Assembly: GCA_030608245.1 (NCBI GenBank)
Contig: JAUWEO010000030.1
Location: 1 to 11,867, forward strand
DNA from: Candidatus Latescibacterota bacterium
Lineage (GTDB): Bacteria; Latescibacterota; MVCY01
Direction of reading: 5' to 3'
DNA: 11,867 nt
The notes beneath the pieces were generated by a model. It had not been told where the DNA came from. It was given only the letters and a program-made list of their open reading frames with translations, and ran no database searches. Within the stretch, counting starts at the first letter, position 1; each line of letters starts with the position of its first letter. The position numbers were made by a program, and so were the translations under genes. This document shows, in pieces, positions 1 to 6,665 of this stretch.

Positions 1-107
1 AAAGTTTAATAATATAATACAACTTTCCATTTCACGCAAGTGGATAATGCGAAGGGTAGAAAAATTCGGAAACCGATTATACCTATATACAAGACAGTCA
101 GATACTT

Positions 108-137
108 AAAAAAACTTCTCTATCTTTTCTGGAGAAG
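108..137 (-). terminator. possible intrinsic terminator, distal
   Basis: Read on the minus strand, CTTCTC (137-132) pairs with GAGAAG (120-115), and a run of seven T (114-108) follows at once. It lies 77 bp past the stop of the leftward lipoprotein gene, in the right orientation to end that transcript. The stem is only six pairs with a large loop, so it is weak. It may act as a backup to the nearer candidate at 159-192. Confidence 0.4.
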
Positions 138-158
138 AAAGTGGAAAACGAGAACTAG

Positions 159-192
159 AAAAAAATCCGCCCCATTCTGCCGAGATCGGATT
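159..192 (-). terminator. possible intrinsic terminator, proximal
   Basis: On the minus strand AATCCG (192-187) can pair with CGGATT (169-164), followed by a T-run ending at 159. This starts 21 bp downstream of the stop codon of the leftward lipoprotein gene. The loop is long (about 17 nt) and the stem short, so the call rests mainly on the T-tract and position. Confidence 0.4.
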
Positions 193-213
193 GCTTTTGG
201 CGATGCTTCATCT

Positions 214-708
214 CTACTTCATCACTTTTCGCCTCTCAATCTCAACCTGTATTTGCTCAAATAGCTGCTTTAGAATTGCCGGGTCACTGACATTCTCTGC
301 TCTCCGCTTTCGCCCGGAAGCATCATACTCAACTTTTTGAAGTGATACCCTCACCCGCGTAGTTTCATGAGACCACTCCTCTAAGGTAAGCGATACCTCG
401 TATACTCGGCCTTTAATCGCTTTATCTCCCCCTAAGAAAATGGATTCCAGAATCTGTTCCCCGACTCCCGCTTCAATATCCTTTTCTGCGGTGATAAGAC
501 CAGCATCCATCTGAGCGTTCTTAATGATGTACCCGTTGTCTTGAAGAACAGTCATTGTGGCCCGGAATGCCGTTTTGTAATCAGCGACCAATTCTCTGGT
601 TTCGATTGTTCGCTTCTGCATCGTACTCATACCGGTTGTGGCGCAGCCCGAGAAAACAACAAGCGTAAGGAAAACAAGGAAAATGCCACCGTCCCTGAAT
701 CTTGTCAT
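214..708 (-). CDS. small outer-membrane-type lipoprotein, function unknown
   Basis: The product is 164 aa. A short basic start (MTRFRD), a hydrophobic segment (about residues 9-20) and a lipobox FSGC with Cys22 indicate lipoprotein export and lipidation. The mature part contains a stretch around residues 43-80 (ADYKTAFRATMTVLQDNGY, then GLITAEKD) resembling the small 'gain-of-copy' domains in envelope lipoproteins of the BamC/YajG type. That resemblance is weak and no function is claimed. A GGAGG at 719-715 lies six bases before the ATG, fixing the start. It is the second gene of a leftward pair, 22 bp after the BamE-like gene, so the two are probably co-transcribed. Two possible terminators follow at 108-192. 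The gene is divergent from phoB and nothing ties it to phosphate. Confidence 0.8.
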   Translation of the reverse strand: MTRFRDGGIFLVFLTLVVFSGCATTGMSTMQKRTIETRELVADYKTAFRATMTVLQDNGYIIKNAQMDAGLITAEKDIEAGVGEQILESIFLGGDKAIKGRVYEVSLTLEEWSHETTRVRVSLQKVEYDASGRKRRAENVSDPAILKQLFEQIQVEIERRKVMK

Positions 709-730
709 TGGATACCTCCAAAGCGATTTG

Positions 731-1153
731 TTAGAAACTTGTTGCTATGATCTTGTAGTCTACTACCACATCTTGGTCATCAAATTTGACAATGAGATCG
801 AAGGTGTTGCTGGCTGAGGCCGTAAAGGCGGAGCTTCCACCCCAAGTGTTCCTGAAACCTGCGGTAGAATCATAGGACATTCTGCTGTAGGTCCACACTT
901 CCAGGCCAGTTTTGCTTTTGGTCATGATATTGGGCGAACCGAATGTTTCCAGTATCTCAGCCTGGGTCGTTTGCCCCTCAACTATTACCTCTTTGACTTT
1001 TGCGAAGGTGAGATTTCCAACCTGTCGCTGAAGTGGCCGATACTCGCTAGCACATCGAGCAAGAACCAACATAACTAAAAATAACGCCATAATAGCCAAC
1101 TGATCTACACGACCTCGACATAGCTTTGGGCGCTTGATAATCGCCATTTTCAT
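731..1153 (-). CDS. BamE/SmpA-OmlA-like small lipoprotein
   Basis: The product is 140 aa from the ATG at 1153. AAAGGAGGCA at 1170-1161 gives a strong ribosome site nine bases upstream, so a longer reading from 1288 without a good site is rejected. Residues about 18-33 are hydrophobic and end in LARC with Cys34, a lipobox with an unusual Arg just before the Cys. The mature part has the BamE/SmpA-OmlA pattern: an 'I..G.T..EILETFGSP' segment (about residues 58-75) followed by 'G.EVWTYSR', then a beta-strand-rich tail. Family members are small envelope lipoproteins; BamE itself is an accessory subunit of the outer-membrane protein insertion machine, but many paralogues have no known job. Synteny does not support calling this bamE. 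It is the first gene of the leftward pair. Confidence 0.78.
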   Translation of the reverse strand: MKMAIIKRPKLCRGRVDQLAIMALFLVMLVLARCASEYRPLQRQVGNLTFAKVKEVIVEGQTTQAEILETFGSPNIMTKSKTGLEVWTYSRMSYDSTAGFRNTWGGSSAFTASASNTFDLIVKFDDQDVVVDYKIIATSF

Positions 1154-1339
1154 TTGATCTTGCCTCCTTTTGGTTAACTGTCTGTTTACTAAATGTCTCC
1201 AGAGGTAAAAAAACTTAGAGAGGTCATTTTCACCGCCTCCTCCACAGGCAAGTGCACCCCTGGAATGGAACACAAAGAAGGAAATCACAGAGACCTATCA
1301 AAGCAAAGATTGAAATTCTCTTCAGCAAATGATAGTAAA

Positions 1340-1368
1340 AATATACCAAATTTCAGATAGCCTGTCAA
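1340..1368 (-). promoter_or_regulatory. sigma70-like promoter for the lipoprotein pair (proximal)
   Basis: On the minus strand a perfect TTGACA (1368-1363) is followed by a 17-bp spacer and TATATT (1345-1340). Predicted transcription begins near 1333 and would leave a 5' leader of about 180 nt before the BamE-like ATG. Confidence 0.65.
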
Positions 1369-1399
1369 GTAAAAGGTGTAACGATAAGTACATTTTAAC

Positions 1400-1429
1400 A
1401 TTATAGAGACTCAAACAGAGAACTTGCAA
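1400..1429 (-). promoter_or_regulatory. second sigma70-like promoter for the lipoprotein pair (distal)
   Basis: On the minus strand TTGCAA (1429-1424), an 18-bp spacer and a perfect TATAAT (1405-1400) form a second candidate about 60 bp upstream of the first. TTGCAA is also the -35-like hexamer of the repeat-borne promoter facing phoB. Confidence 0.45.
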
Positions 1430-1540
1430 GCCGGCCCTGTAACCTGTGTTTTCCAGATAAGGCTGAACTTTGTCAGTCGGGAAAATGATGGTGATCGTTG
1501 CAGCTTTGATCCTCCAGGAATAACCTTCTCTGGTTGGAAA

Positions 1541-1675
1541 GAATTTTCGGGGAGCTGTCTACCAGCTCCCCGATTCTCTATCAGTCATAGATAGAGTTGC
1601 GTGAAAAAAGACTTGCAATTGAGTTTACAAAATCCTATTTTGGGAAGAAGAGATTCTCCTTGTCAATTGAGCCTT
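1541..1675 (+). repeat. interspersed ~135-bp intergenic repeat, copy 1 (upstream of phoB)
   Basis: This stretch matches 6666-6800 in the same orientation, with only scattered substitutions and about three single-base indels. A shared 11-mer GCTTTGATCCT at 1503-1513 suggests the homology may begin about 30 bp earlier. Its parts are: a perfect 10-bp stem CGGGGAGCTG / CAGCTCCCCG with a 5-nt loop (1548-1572); a second stem TCTATC / GATAGA; then a promoter-like block. Differences between copies fall in the loops and linkers, while both stems are kept. The copy fills the space before phoB, in a divergent region with no upstream plus-strand gene. The hairpin is therefore not easily explained as a terminator. 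Confidence 0.85.
1613..1641 (+). promoter_or_regulatory. putative phoB promoter carried by the repeat
   Basis: TTGCAA (1613-1618), a 17-bp spacer and TATTTT (1636-1641) fit a sigma70-like promoter reading into phoB. Transcription would start near 1648 and give a leader of about 97 nt. The hexamers and spacer length are retained in the second repeat copy at 6739-6767. No CTTAAC-type Pho box is visible here. Confidence 0.5.
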
Positions 1676-1744
1676 AGTAATTCTTAAACAACTAAGCTTA
1701 GATCTAATCTGCATAAAGCCATAGCGGCCAAGGGAAAGGTGAAA

Positions 1745-2428
1745 ATGCCTAAGGAAAAAATTCTGATTGTGGATGATGAGGAGGATATCCTCACTTTACT
1801 GGAATATAATTTGCAAAAAGAGGGGCATAGAACAGTGGGGGTGAAAACGGGGGAGGCTGCCCTGCAGCTTGCTGAGGAAGAAAATCCAGACTTAATCATT
1901 TTGGATCTAATGTTGCCTGAGATAGACGGCCTGGAAGTTTGTCGAATCCTCAAAAGCAATGAAAAGACTTCTGGTATTCCGATAATTATGCTTACGGCTA
2001 AGGGAGAGGAAGCTGATATTGTAGTGGGTTTGGAAATAGGGGCTGACGATTATGTTACCAAACCCTTCAGTCCCCGAGTGTTGTCGGCCCGAGTGAGAGC
2101 TTTATTAAGGCGGAAAACAACAAAGGCGGTTACTGAGGAAATCATCAGAGTGGAGAATCTGATTATTGACACAGGAAAGCATTTGGTTACTGTTGAAGGT
2201 AGCTCTGTCTCTCTCACCTCTACTGAATTTAATTTACTGCGGTTTTTAGCCCAACACCGGGGCAAGGTTTTTACCCGAAATCAACTACTGGACAATGTCT
2301 GGAAGGACGAGACCTTTGTGATTGATAGAACTGTAGATGTTCACATTAGGAGTCTACGCAAGAAACTTGACACTGGAGCCGATTTAATTGAAACTGTCAG
2401 AGGAGTAGGATATAGATTGAGAGGCTGA
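1745..2428 (+). CDS. phoB: PhoB-family response regulator (OmpR/PhoB winged helix)
   Basis: DNA-binding response regulator of the phosphate-starvation system. Numbered from the ATG at 1745 (227 aa), the receiver domain covers about residues 4-120: acidic pair D10-D11, phosphoacceptor D54 in the DLIILD strand, T84, and K106 in the TKPF motif. The OmpR-type winged-helix domain covers about 135-227, with the recognition-helix region RTVDVHIRSLRKKL. Length is normal. An in-frame GTG at 1739 is an alternative start, but AGGGAA at 1731-1736 lies eight bases before the ATG, which favours 1745. The stop is three bases before phoR, so the pair is co-transcribed. The candidate promoter is in the repeat upstream. 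Its probable targets are the doubled Pho boxes at 4381 and 4494. Other OmpR-family regulators look alike; the pst-phoU context makes PhoB by far the best call. Confidence 0.93.
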   Translation: MPKEKILIVDDEEDILTLLEYNLQKEGHRTVGVKTGEAALQLAEEENPDLIILDLMLPEIDGLEVCRILKSNEKTSGIPIIMLTAKGEEADIVVGLEIGADDYVTKPFSPRVLSARVRALLRRKTTKAVTEEIIRVENLIIDTGKHLVTVEGSSVSLTSTEFNLLRFLAQHRGKVFTRNQLLDNVWKDETFVIDRTVDVHIRSLRKKLDTGADLIETVRGVGYRLRG

Positions 2429-2431
2429 AAG

Positions 2432-4198
2432 ATGAAACGGATTATTTGGAAACTATTTGTTACTTACATAATTGTGGTAATTGTCTGCCTGGGAATTGTG
2501 GGTGTTTATGTGGGAACCTCTTTGAAGTCCTATTTTGTTAGGGGGATCGCTGACAGACTTACCCTCAATGCAAGACTGGCGGAGGATATTCTGAGAGAGG
2601 ATTTCCAGAGTGAGGATATCCACCGATTGCGATCTTCTGTCAAGGATTTAGCAGAAAAAGTAGACGCCAGAATTACGATAATCCACACTGATGGCGTGGT
2701 TTTAGCCGACTCCGAGAAGGATGCCAGTCTGATGGACAACCACTGGAATCGCCCCGAGGTGCAAGCAGCGCTGAAAGGTGAAACTGGACAGAGTATCCGC
2801 TACAGCGGTACCCTCAAGAAAGAGATGATGTATTTGGCTGTTCCATCGAACGAGGCCGGACACGCAATTGGAGTGGTAAGGGTTGCCTTGCCATTGACCG
2901 AGATGCAGGCGAAGATAGCCCACATTTATCGAGCTATCGCTGTGGGGGCTCTGTTGGCACTTTTAATCACTCTGATCATAGGTTTTTTTACGGCCGAGAG
3001 CTTCGCTCGACCCTTGCGGGAAATGATATCTGTGGCGCGTGATATTATCAAAGGTAAATACAGAGTACTTAAGGTGAGATCAAGGGATGAAATCGGTCAA
3101 TTAGCTCTTGCTTTAAATCAGATGTCGGAAGAAATACAGGACGATATTCAAACAATAACCGAAGAAAAAAATGAGCTAAGGGCGATTCTTTCCAGTATGG
3201 CAGAAGGAGTTATAGTAGTTGATAAAGACCAAAAGATTCTGCTCATCAATTCCTCAGGCGAGGAGATGCTTGATTTATCAACAGAAAAGGTGACAGGGAA
3301 ATTCCTTTGGGAAATGGTGAGAAAGGAAGAGCTTGTTTCTTTGGTGAAAAGAGTTTTGATGACTGGGAACGAAGAAGATATCGAGATGACGTTTGACTTT
3401 CCTGTGGCACGGGTTCTCCATGCTCAGGCAGCGACTATTCTATCTGAAGGAAGGAATATTTTCGGGGTCGTGATGGTATTTCACGATACCACTAAACTTA
3501 AACAGCTTGAGAAACTGCGCAGGGAATTTGTGGCCAATGTTTCGCATGAGTTGAAAACGCCGTTGACCTCGATAAAAGGGTTCGTGGAGACGTTGCTGGA
3601 GGACGTTATCAGCGACCCTGAAAATTCGATGAAGTTTTTGCAAATCATCCAGCAGCATACCGAAAGATTAGACAACCTCGTTGATAATCTGTTAGAGCTT
3701 TCCAGCATAGAGTCCGGAGAACTCCCGATGAATTTCGGAAAGATCGGTCTCAAGGAGCTCATAGCCCATACTGTAGCTTCTTTTGCAGATAGACTATCCC
3801 ACAAGAATCAAGTTCTTAACATCGCTGTAAACCCGGAAGATCTTGAGGCCTGGGTCGATGAAGAAAAAATGCAGCGTACCTTATCCAATCTTCTGGATAA
3901 TGCCCATAAATACACCCCTGCCGGTGGACAAATCGAGATCTGTGCCAAGCAGGAACTTGATAGAATCAAAATCGAGGTAAGCGACAACGGTGAAGGGATT
4001 CCCAGTGAACATTTACCTCGCATCTTCGAACGGTTCTATCGGGTGGACAAAGCCCGCTCTCGCCAGCTCGGCGGTACTGGACTGGGATTGGCCATTGTCA
4101 AGCATATCGTCCTTGCCCATGGTGGTGAGATCTCTGTTGAGAGCAAGGTAGGCGCTGGAACGAAGTTTACCATTCACCTTCCTAAGACCAGAGAGTAA
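2432..4198 (+). CDS. phoR: PhoR-type sensor histidine kinase
   Basis: Inner-membrane kinase partner of PhoB, 588 aa. Order of parts: transmembrane helix (about 8-29); extracytoplasmic domain (about 31-165, including a 'GVVLADSE' stretch typical of the PhoR-type Cache-like fold); second transmembrane helix (about 168-188); HAMP (about 189-242); PAS (about 246-356, 'SMAEGVIVVDKDQKILLIN'); dimerisation/phosphoacceptor domain with H372 in SHELKTPL; ATPase domain with N-box SNLLDNAHKYTP (about 485-496), G1 DNGEGIP (518-524), F-box FERFYR and G2 GTGLGLA. All kinase motifs are intact. This is the long PhoR architecture with a real periplasmic domain, as in Bacillus, unlike the short enteric PhoR. 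Signalling probably also depends on PhoU and the Pst transporter encoded downstream. Confidence 0.93.
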   Translation: MKRIIWKLFVTYIIVVIVCLGIVGVYVGTSLKSYFVRGIADRLTLNARLAEDILREDFQSEDIHRLRSSVKDLAEKVDARITIIHTDGVVLADSEKDASLMDNHWNRPEVQAALKGETGQSIRYSGTLKKEMMYLAVPSNEAGHAIGVVRVALPLTEMQAKIAHIYRAIAVGALLALLITLIIGFFTAESFARPLREMISVARDIIKGKYRVLKVRSRDEIGQLALALNQMSEEIQDDIQTITEEKNELRAILSSMAEGVIVVDKDQKILLINSSGEEMLDLSTEKVTGKFLWEMVRKEELVSLVKRVLMTGNEEDIEMTFDFPVARVLHAQAATILSEGRNIFGVVMVFHDTTKLKQLEKLRREFVANVSHELKTPLTSIKGFVETLLEDVISDPENSMKFLQIIQQHTERLDNLVDNLLELSSIESGELPMNFGKIGLKELIAHTVASFADRLSHKNQVLNIAVNPEDLEAWVDEEKMQRTLSNLLDNAHKYTPAGGQIEICAKQELDRIKIEVSDNGEGIPSEHLPRIFERFYRVDKARSRQLGGTGLGLAIVKHIVLAHGGEISVESKVGAGTKFTIHLPKTRE

Positions 4199-4211
4199 AC
4201 CCCCTTCTACT

Positions 4212-4316
4212 CAAATTGCATACGTAAATGTTCAGCAAACTCCGTTGTCATTCAGAAGGAATGACAGTCATAGTACAGGGTTCACTGAACTTTTGCTTGC
4301 GTACTTTTGCAATTTG
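4212..4316. repeat. long imperfect hairpin / MITE-like palindrome
   Basis: Nested inverted repeats pair across about 105 bp: CAAATTGCA (4212-4220) with TGCAATTTG (4308-4316); TACG (4221-4224) with CGTA (4300-4303); GTTCAG (4230-4235) with CTGAAC (4285-4290); and at the tip TGTCATTC (4246-4253) with GAATGACA (4259-4266). It follows the phoR stop but has no T-run, so it is not a standard terminator. Its layout suits either a structured RNA or a small non-autonomous element with terminal inverted repeats. No clear target-site duplication was seen. Confidence 0.55.
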
Positions 4317-4325
4317 CTGAAATTC

Positions 4326-4350
4326 AACACCTTCGGTGATCTTCGGTGTT
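4326..4350. repeat. short inverted and direct repeat
   Basis: AACACC (4326-4331) pairs with GGTGTT (4345-4350). CTTCGGTG also occurs twice directly, at 4331-4338 and 4341-4348. It lies 30 bp upstream of the first Pho box. Its role is unknown. Confidence 0.4.
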
Positions 4351-4380
4351 CGATTCAAAACTGCGAAATTACCCGCAAGT

Positions 4381-4422
4381 CTTAACCCAATCTTAATGCC
4401 TCCCTCATAATACCTTCACAAT
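4381..4422 (+). promoter_or_regulatory. Pho-box promoter, upstream copy (P1)
   Basis: CTTAAC CCAAT CTTAAT (4381-4397) gives two half-sites exactly 11 bp apart, the arrangement of Bacillus-type PhoP boxes (TTAACA-like direct repeats). The expected -10 position, matching the downstream copy, reads CACAAT (4417-4422). An alternative CATAAT is at 4406-4411. The -10 is poorer than in P2. The box occupies the -35 region, as in activator-dependent pho promoters. Confidence 0.6.
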
Positions 4423-4439
4423 TGTGTTGTATCCTTCGG

Positions 4440-4461
4440 CCGTAAGTTTAGTAAACTTCGG
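4440..4461 (+). terminator. hairpin between the two Pho promoters, possible attenuator
   Basis: CCG plus AAGTTTA (4440-4442, 4444-4450) pairs with TAAACTT plus CGG (4452-4461), with one bulged T and a very tight loop. A pyrimidine tract TCTCTCTCTTTTCT follows directly. It could end some transcripts from P1 before P2. The matching region in the downstream copy (4553-4574) has lost most pairing. The T-tract is interrupted by C, so termination is uncertain. Confidence 0.4.
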
Positions 4462-4493
4462 TCTCTCTCTTTTCTGTAGACTTCTCTGCAAAA

Positions 4494-4535
4494 CTTAACC
4501 CAATCTTAACATTTTCTTCATGGTGTCTTTATAAT
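4494..4535 (+). promoter_or_regulatory. Pho-box promoter, downstream copy (P2), for porin-pst genes
   Basis: CTTAAC CCAAT CTTAAC (4494-4510) holds two half-sites 11 bp apart. A perfect TATAAT lies at 4530-4535, 19 bases after the second half-site, with the box in place of a -35 element. This is the best promoter in front of the porin-pstS unit, with a leader of about 135 nt to the porin ATG. Confidence 0.7.
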
Positions 4536-4596
4536 TGTAGCGTATTCTTGAAGCGTAAATTTAATTAACTTCGACTTCTAACATCAGGAGGGGAGT

Positions 4597-4608
4597 ATGA
4601 AAAGATAG
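4597..4608 (+). other. three-codon mini-ORF with strong Shine-Dalgarno in porin leader
   Basis: AGGAGGGGAG (4587-4595 region) precedes ATG AAA AGA TAG (Met-Lys-Arg-stop) with ideal spacing. It lies 68 bp upstream of the porin ATG, inside the predicted transcript. It might be a translated regulatory mini-ORF, or a relic of an earlier gene start. Chance is also possible. Confidence 0.35.
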
Positions 4609-4676
4609 GACAGATAAAGGATATGGTAGTCCATGGTTGGTCAAAAGCAAACAAACCTTTCAAAAAGGAGAAATGG

Positions 4677-5678
4677 ATGAAGAAATCAATCGTTATCAGT
4701 GTACTAATTTCAATGGCCGTAACTCTGGCTGTCCCCGCTTATGCTGGACTGGCTCCTGGCCAAACCCAGATCAAGGCCTACTCGTGGTTCAGGTATACCT
4801 ACAAACAGCAGGATAACAGGACCCAGGAGAGTGGTTTCGCAGTCAAGAGGGGCTATCTCAGGTGGGATCACTGCTTTGCTCCCAGTATCAGCAGTAGGGT
4901 TACCCTTGATCTGTTCTCCAGCGATAAAGGTGAAGACCCTCATGGCGCCGGACTGAAGATAAAGGATGCTTATGTGGATTTCAAGGGTGTCATCCCTGAA
5001 GGCAAGATCACGATGGGAGTGCAGAAACACTACTTCGGTCTGATCTACGACTGGGAGTATGTCACCATAGAGAAGTCGTTTACAGACAAGAACCGCATAG
5101 CTGCCAGCCGTGATCTCGGAATCTGCGCCGGGGGGAATCTGCCTCAGGGCTACGGTGAGTGGAATTTAGAGTTGGTCAACGGCGAGGGCTACAAAAAGGT
5201 GGGTAAAAACATTGATACCAATCCTGCGTTAGTGGGCAATCTAAGGCTCATACCAATACCAGGGGTGACCGTAGGTGGTTCTTTCCACAAGACCTCTAAC
5301 AAGCAGAACCTCGCTGCTGTCGGTAGATTTGTCTTCGCCCCTGTTGATGTCTGGGGGATCTATGTGACCACAGCCGCCGGGAAGGACCTCGACAAAAAAG
5401 GCGCCGGCTTTATGCTAATGCCAATAGTTAACCTATCGCCTAAGGTGGACGCTGTGTTTCGGTTCGACCACTGGGACCCGGATACCGACAAGGCCGATGA
5501 TGCCTACACCTTGCTGATCGGCGGCCTCAACTACCACTTCGTTAAAGGCGAGAAAGGGAAGCCCGGCGTTATGCTCCAGCTTAACTTCGAGAGGAAACAA
5601 CCTGAAAAAAGCGGGAGCAAGCCCACAGATGAGCTTTTAGCACAACTCAGGTGGGAGTTTGCCACACCTGGGCTATAA
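4677..5678 (+). CDS. outer-membrane porin, probably for phosphate uptake
   Basis: The product is 333 aa from the ATG at 4677. AAGGAG at 4665-4670 is six bases upstream, and MKKSIVISVLISMAVTLAVPAYA is a textbook signal peptide with an A-Y-A cleavage site at about residue 23. A longer in-frame reading from 4623 would bury the signal peptide and is rejected. The mature protein alternates aromatic/hydrophobic and polar residues as in a beta-barrel, for example 'AYSWFRYTYKQ', 'VKRGYLRWDHCF', 'SSRVTLDLFSS', 'KIKDAYVDFKG', 'KITMGVQKHYFG'. It ends with strand-like 'LLAQLRWEF'. These features resemble OprP/OprO-type phosphate-selective and related porins. It is the first gene after the doubled Pho promoter and 36 bp before pstS, so it probably admits phosphate across the outer membrane. 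Substrate specificity is inferred from context. Confidence 0.82.
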   Translation: MKKSIVISVLISMAVTLAVPAYAGLAPGQTQIKAYSWFRYTYKQQDNRTQESGFAVKRGYLRWDHCFAPSISSRVTLDLFSSDKGEDPHGAGLKIKDAYVDFKGVIPEGKITMGVQKHYFGLIYDWEYVTIEKSFTDKNRIAASRDLGICAGGNLPQGYGEWNLELVNGEGYKKVGKNIDTNPALVGNLRLIPIPGVTVGGSFHKTSNKQNLAAVGRFVFAPVDVWGIYVTTAAGKDLDKKGAGFMLMPIVNLSPKVDAVFRFDHWDPDTDKADDAYTLLIGGLNYHFVKGEKGKPGVMLQLNFERKQPEKSGSKPTDELLAQLRWEFATPGL

Positions 5679-5714
5679 CCTTTCAACTTTCCATAATTAA
5701 GGAGGTATTGCAAA

Positions 5715-6569
5715 ATGTCCAGCTTTAAAAAGATCTTGATCTTGTCCGTGGTGAGTGTTCTTCTTACGAGCACTCTGGCGCCTGTGAGCTGGGGATGGCA
5801 ATGGCCCTGGAGCAGAAAGGAACAAAACCAGTTGACCATCCAGGGTTCGACTACCGTGCTGCCTATTGCCCAAAGGTGTGCTGAGGAGTTCATGAAAGCG
5901 CATCCGGAGGCGAATATTTCAGTCAGAGGCGGTGGCTCTGGAGTAGGCATCGCCGCCCTGATTGACGGCACCATTGATATTGCCGACGCCTCCAGGGCGA
6001 TGAAGATCAAGGAGCTGAAGAAGGCCAGGGCCAAAGGTGTCAACCCGGTGGCCCATGTGGTAGCCAAAGATGCCATCGCGGTTATTGTCCATCGCGATAA
6101 TTCGATAAATGGCCTTACTAAAAGCCAACTAAAGGCCATTTATACCGGTGCGATCAACCGCTGGAATGAAGTCGGCGGGACATCAGGTGTCATAGTGGTG
6201 GTTTCCCGGGATGTGGCTTCGGGGACTTTTGAAGTGTTCAATAAGTTAGCTCTCGATAAGCAGAGGGTGCGCCCCGATGCCCTGATGCAGGCTTCAAACC
6301 GGGCAGTAGCCAGCATTGTGGCTACCACCAAGGGAGCTATTGGATACGTGGGACTGGGTTACCTGAGTGAGGAAGTAAAACCCATTGCCATCGACGGGGT
6401 AACGGCAACTGTGGAAACAGCAAAATCCGGCACCTACCCTCTGGCCAGGCCCCTGTACATGTATACCAACGGTGAGCCTAAAGGTCTGGCAAGAGATTTC
6501 ATCGATTTTGTCCTGGGCCCCAAGGGACAAAAGATAGTCAAAGAAGATGGTTTTGTGCCGATTGAATAG
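5715..6569 (+). CDS. pstS: PstS, periplasmic phosphate-binding protein
   Basis: Substrate-binding component of the high-affinity Pst ABC transporter, 284 aa. AAGGAGG at 5699-5705 sits nine bases before the ATG. Residues 1-27 form a signal peptide ending near VSWG; no lipobox Cys is present, so it should be a soluble periplasmic protein. Phosphate-binding motifs of the family are visible: QGSTTVLP (43-50), RGGGSGVGI (71-79), DIADASR (88-94) and SRDVASGT (164-171). The C-terminal 'GP.GQKIVKEDGFVPI' is typical of PstS. It is co-directional with the porin and probably on the same transcript. A 256-bp spacer holding repeat copy 2 and mgsA separate it from pstC, so pstS is unlinked from the permease genes by an inserted unit. 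Confidence 0.94.
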   Translation: MSSFKKILILSVVSVLLTSTLAPVSWGWQWPWSRKEQNQLTIQGSTTVLPIAQRCAEEFMKAHPEANISVRGGGSGVGIAALIDGTIDIADASRAMKIKELKKARAKGVNPVAHVVAKDAIAVIVHRDNSINGLTKSQLKAIYTGAINRWNEVGGTSGVIVVVSRDVASGTFEVFNKLALDKQRVRPDALMQASNRAVASIVATTKGAIGYVGLGYLSEEVKPIAIDGVTATVETAKSGTYPLARPLYMYTNGEPKGLARDFIDFVLGPKGQKIVKEDGFVPIE

Positions 6570-6665
6570 CAAATTAGCAAAGCTGCAAGTGGGCGAAGAG
6601 GAGTTCGCGGGTTATGGAACGGCTTATGATTTGTGCTTTGATCCTGCGGAAAGGCCTCGCTTAGA

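Larger units (their letters stand above)
4381..4574 (+). repeat. diverged tandem duplication of the Pho promoter
   Basis: Segment 4381-4461 aligns without gaps to 4494-4574 (57 of 81 positions by hand count, period 113 bp). Differences are mostly transitions. The first 16 bases, which contain the Pho half-sites, are identical. Confidence 0.8.

Noticed and set aside
40..264. A 74-codon plus-strand frame at the left end, rich in Lys/Arg
   Set aside because: It lacks a ribosome site, overlaps the terminator-like sequences and the end of the minus-strand lipoprotein gene, and has low-complexity basic composition from A-rich DNA.
1154..1288. Longer version of the BamE-like lipoprotein starting at 1288
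   Set aside because: It would put 45 residues before the lipoprotein signal and has no ribosome site, whereas the ATG at 1153 has AAAGGAGG at good spacing.
1548..1572. Repeat hairpin read as a rho-independent terminator
   Set aside because: No T-run follows on either strand, and copy 1 has no upstream plus-strand gene to terminate.
4623..4676. Longer version of the porin starting at 4623
   Set aside because: It would add 18 residues before a perfect signal peptide; AAGGAG before 4677 fixes the shorter start.
5531..6139. A 202-codon minus-strand frame across the porin-pstS junction
   Set aside because: It is antisense to two well-supported genes, has no ribosome site, and its hydrophobic composition is a by-product of the opposite strand.
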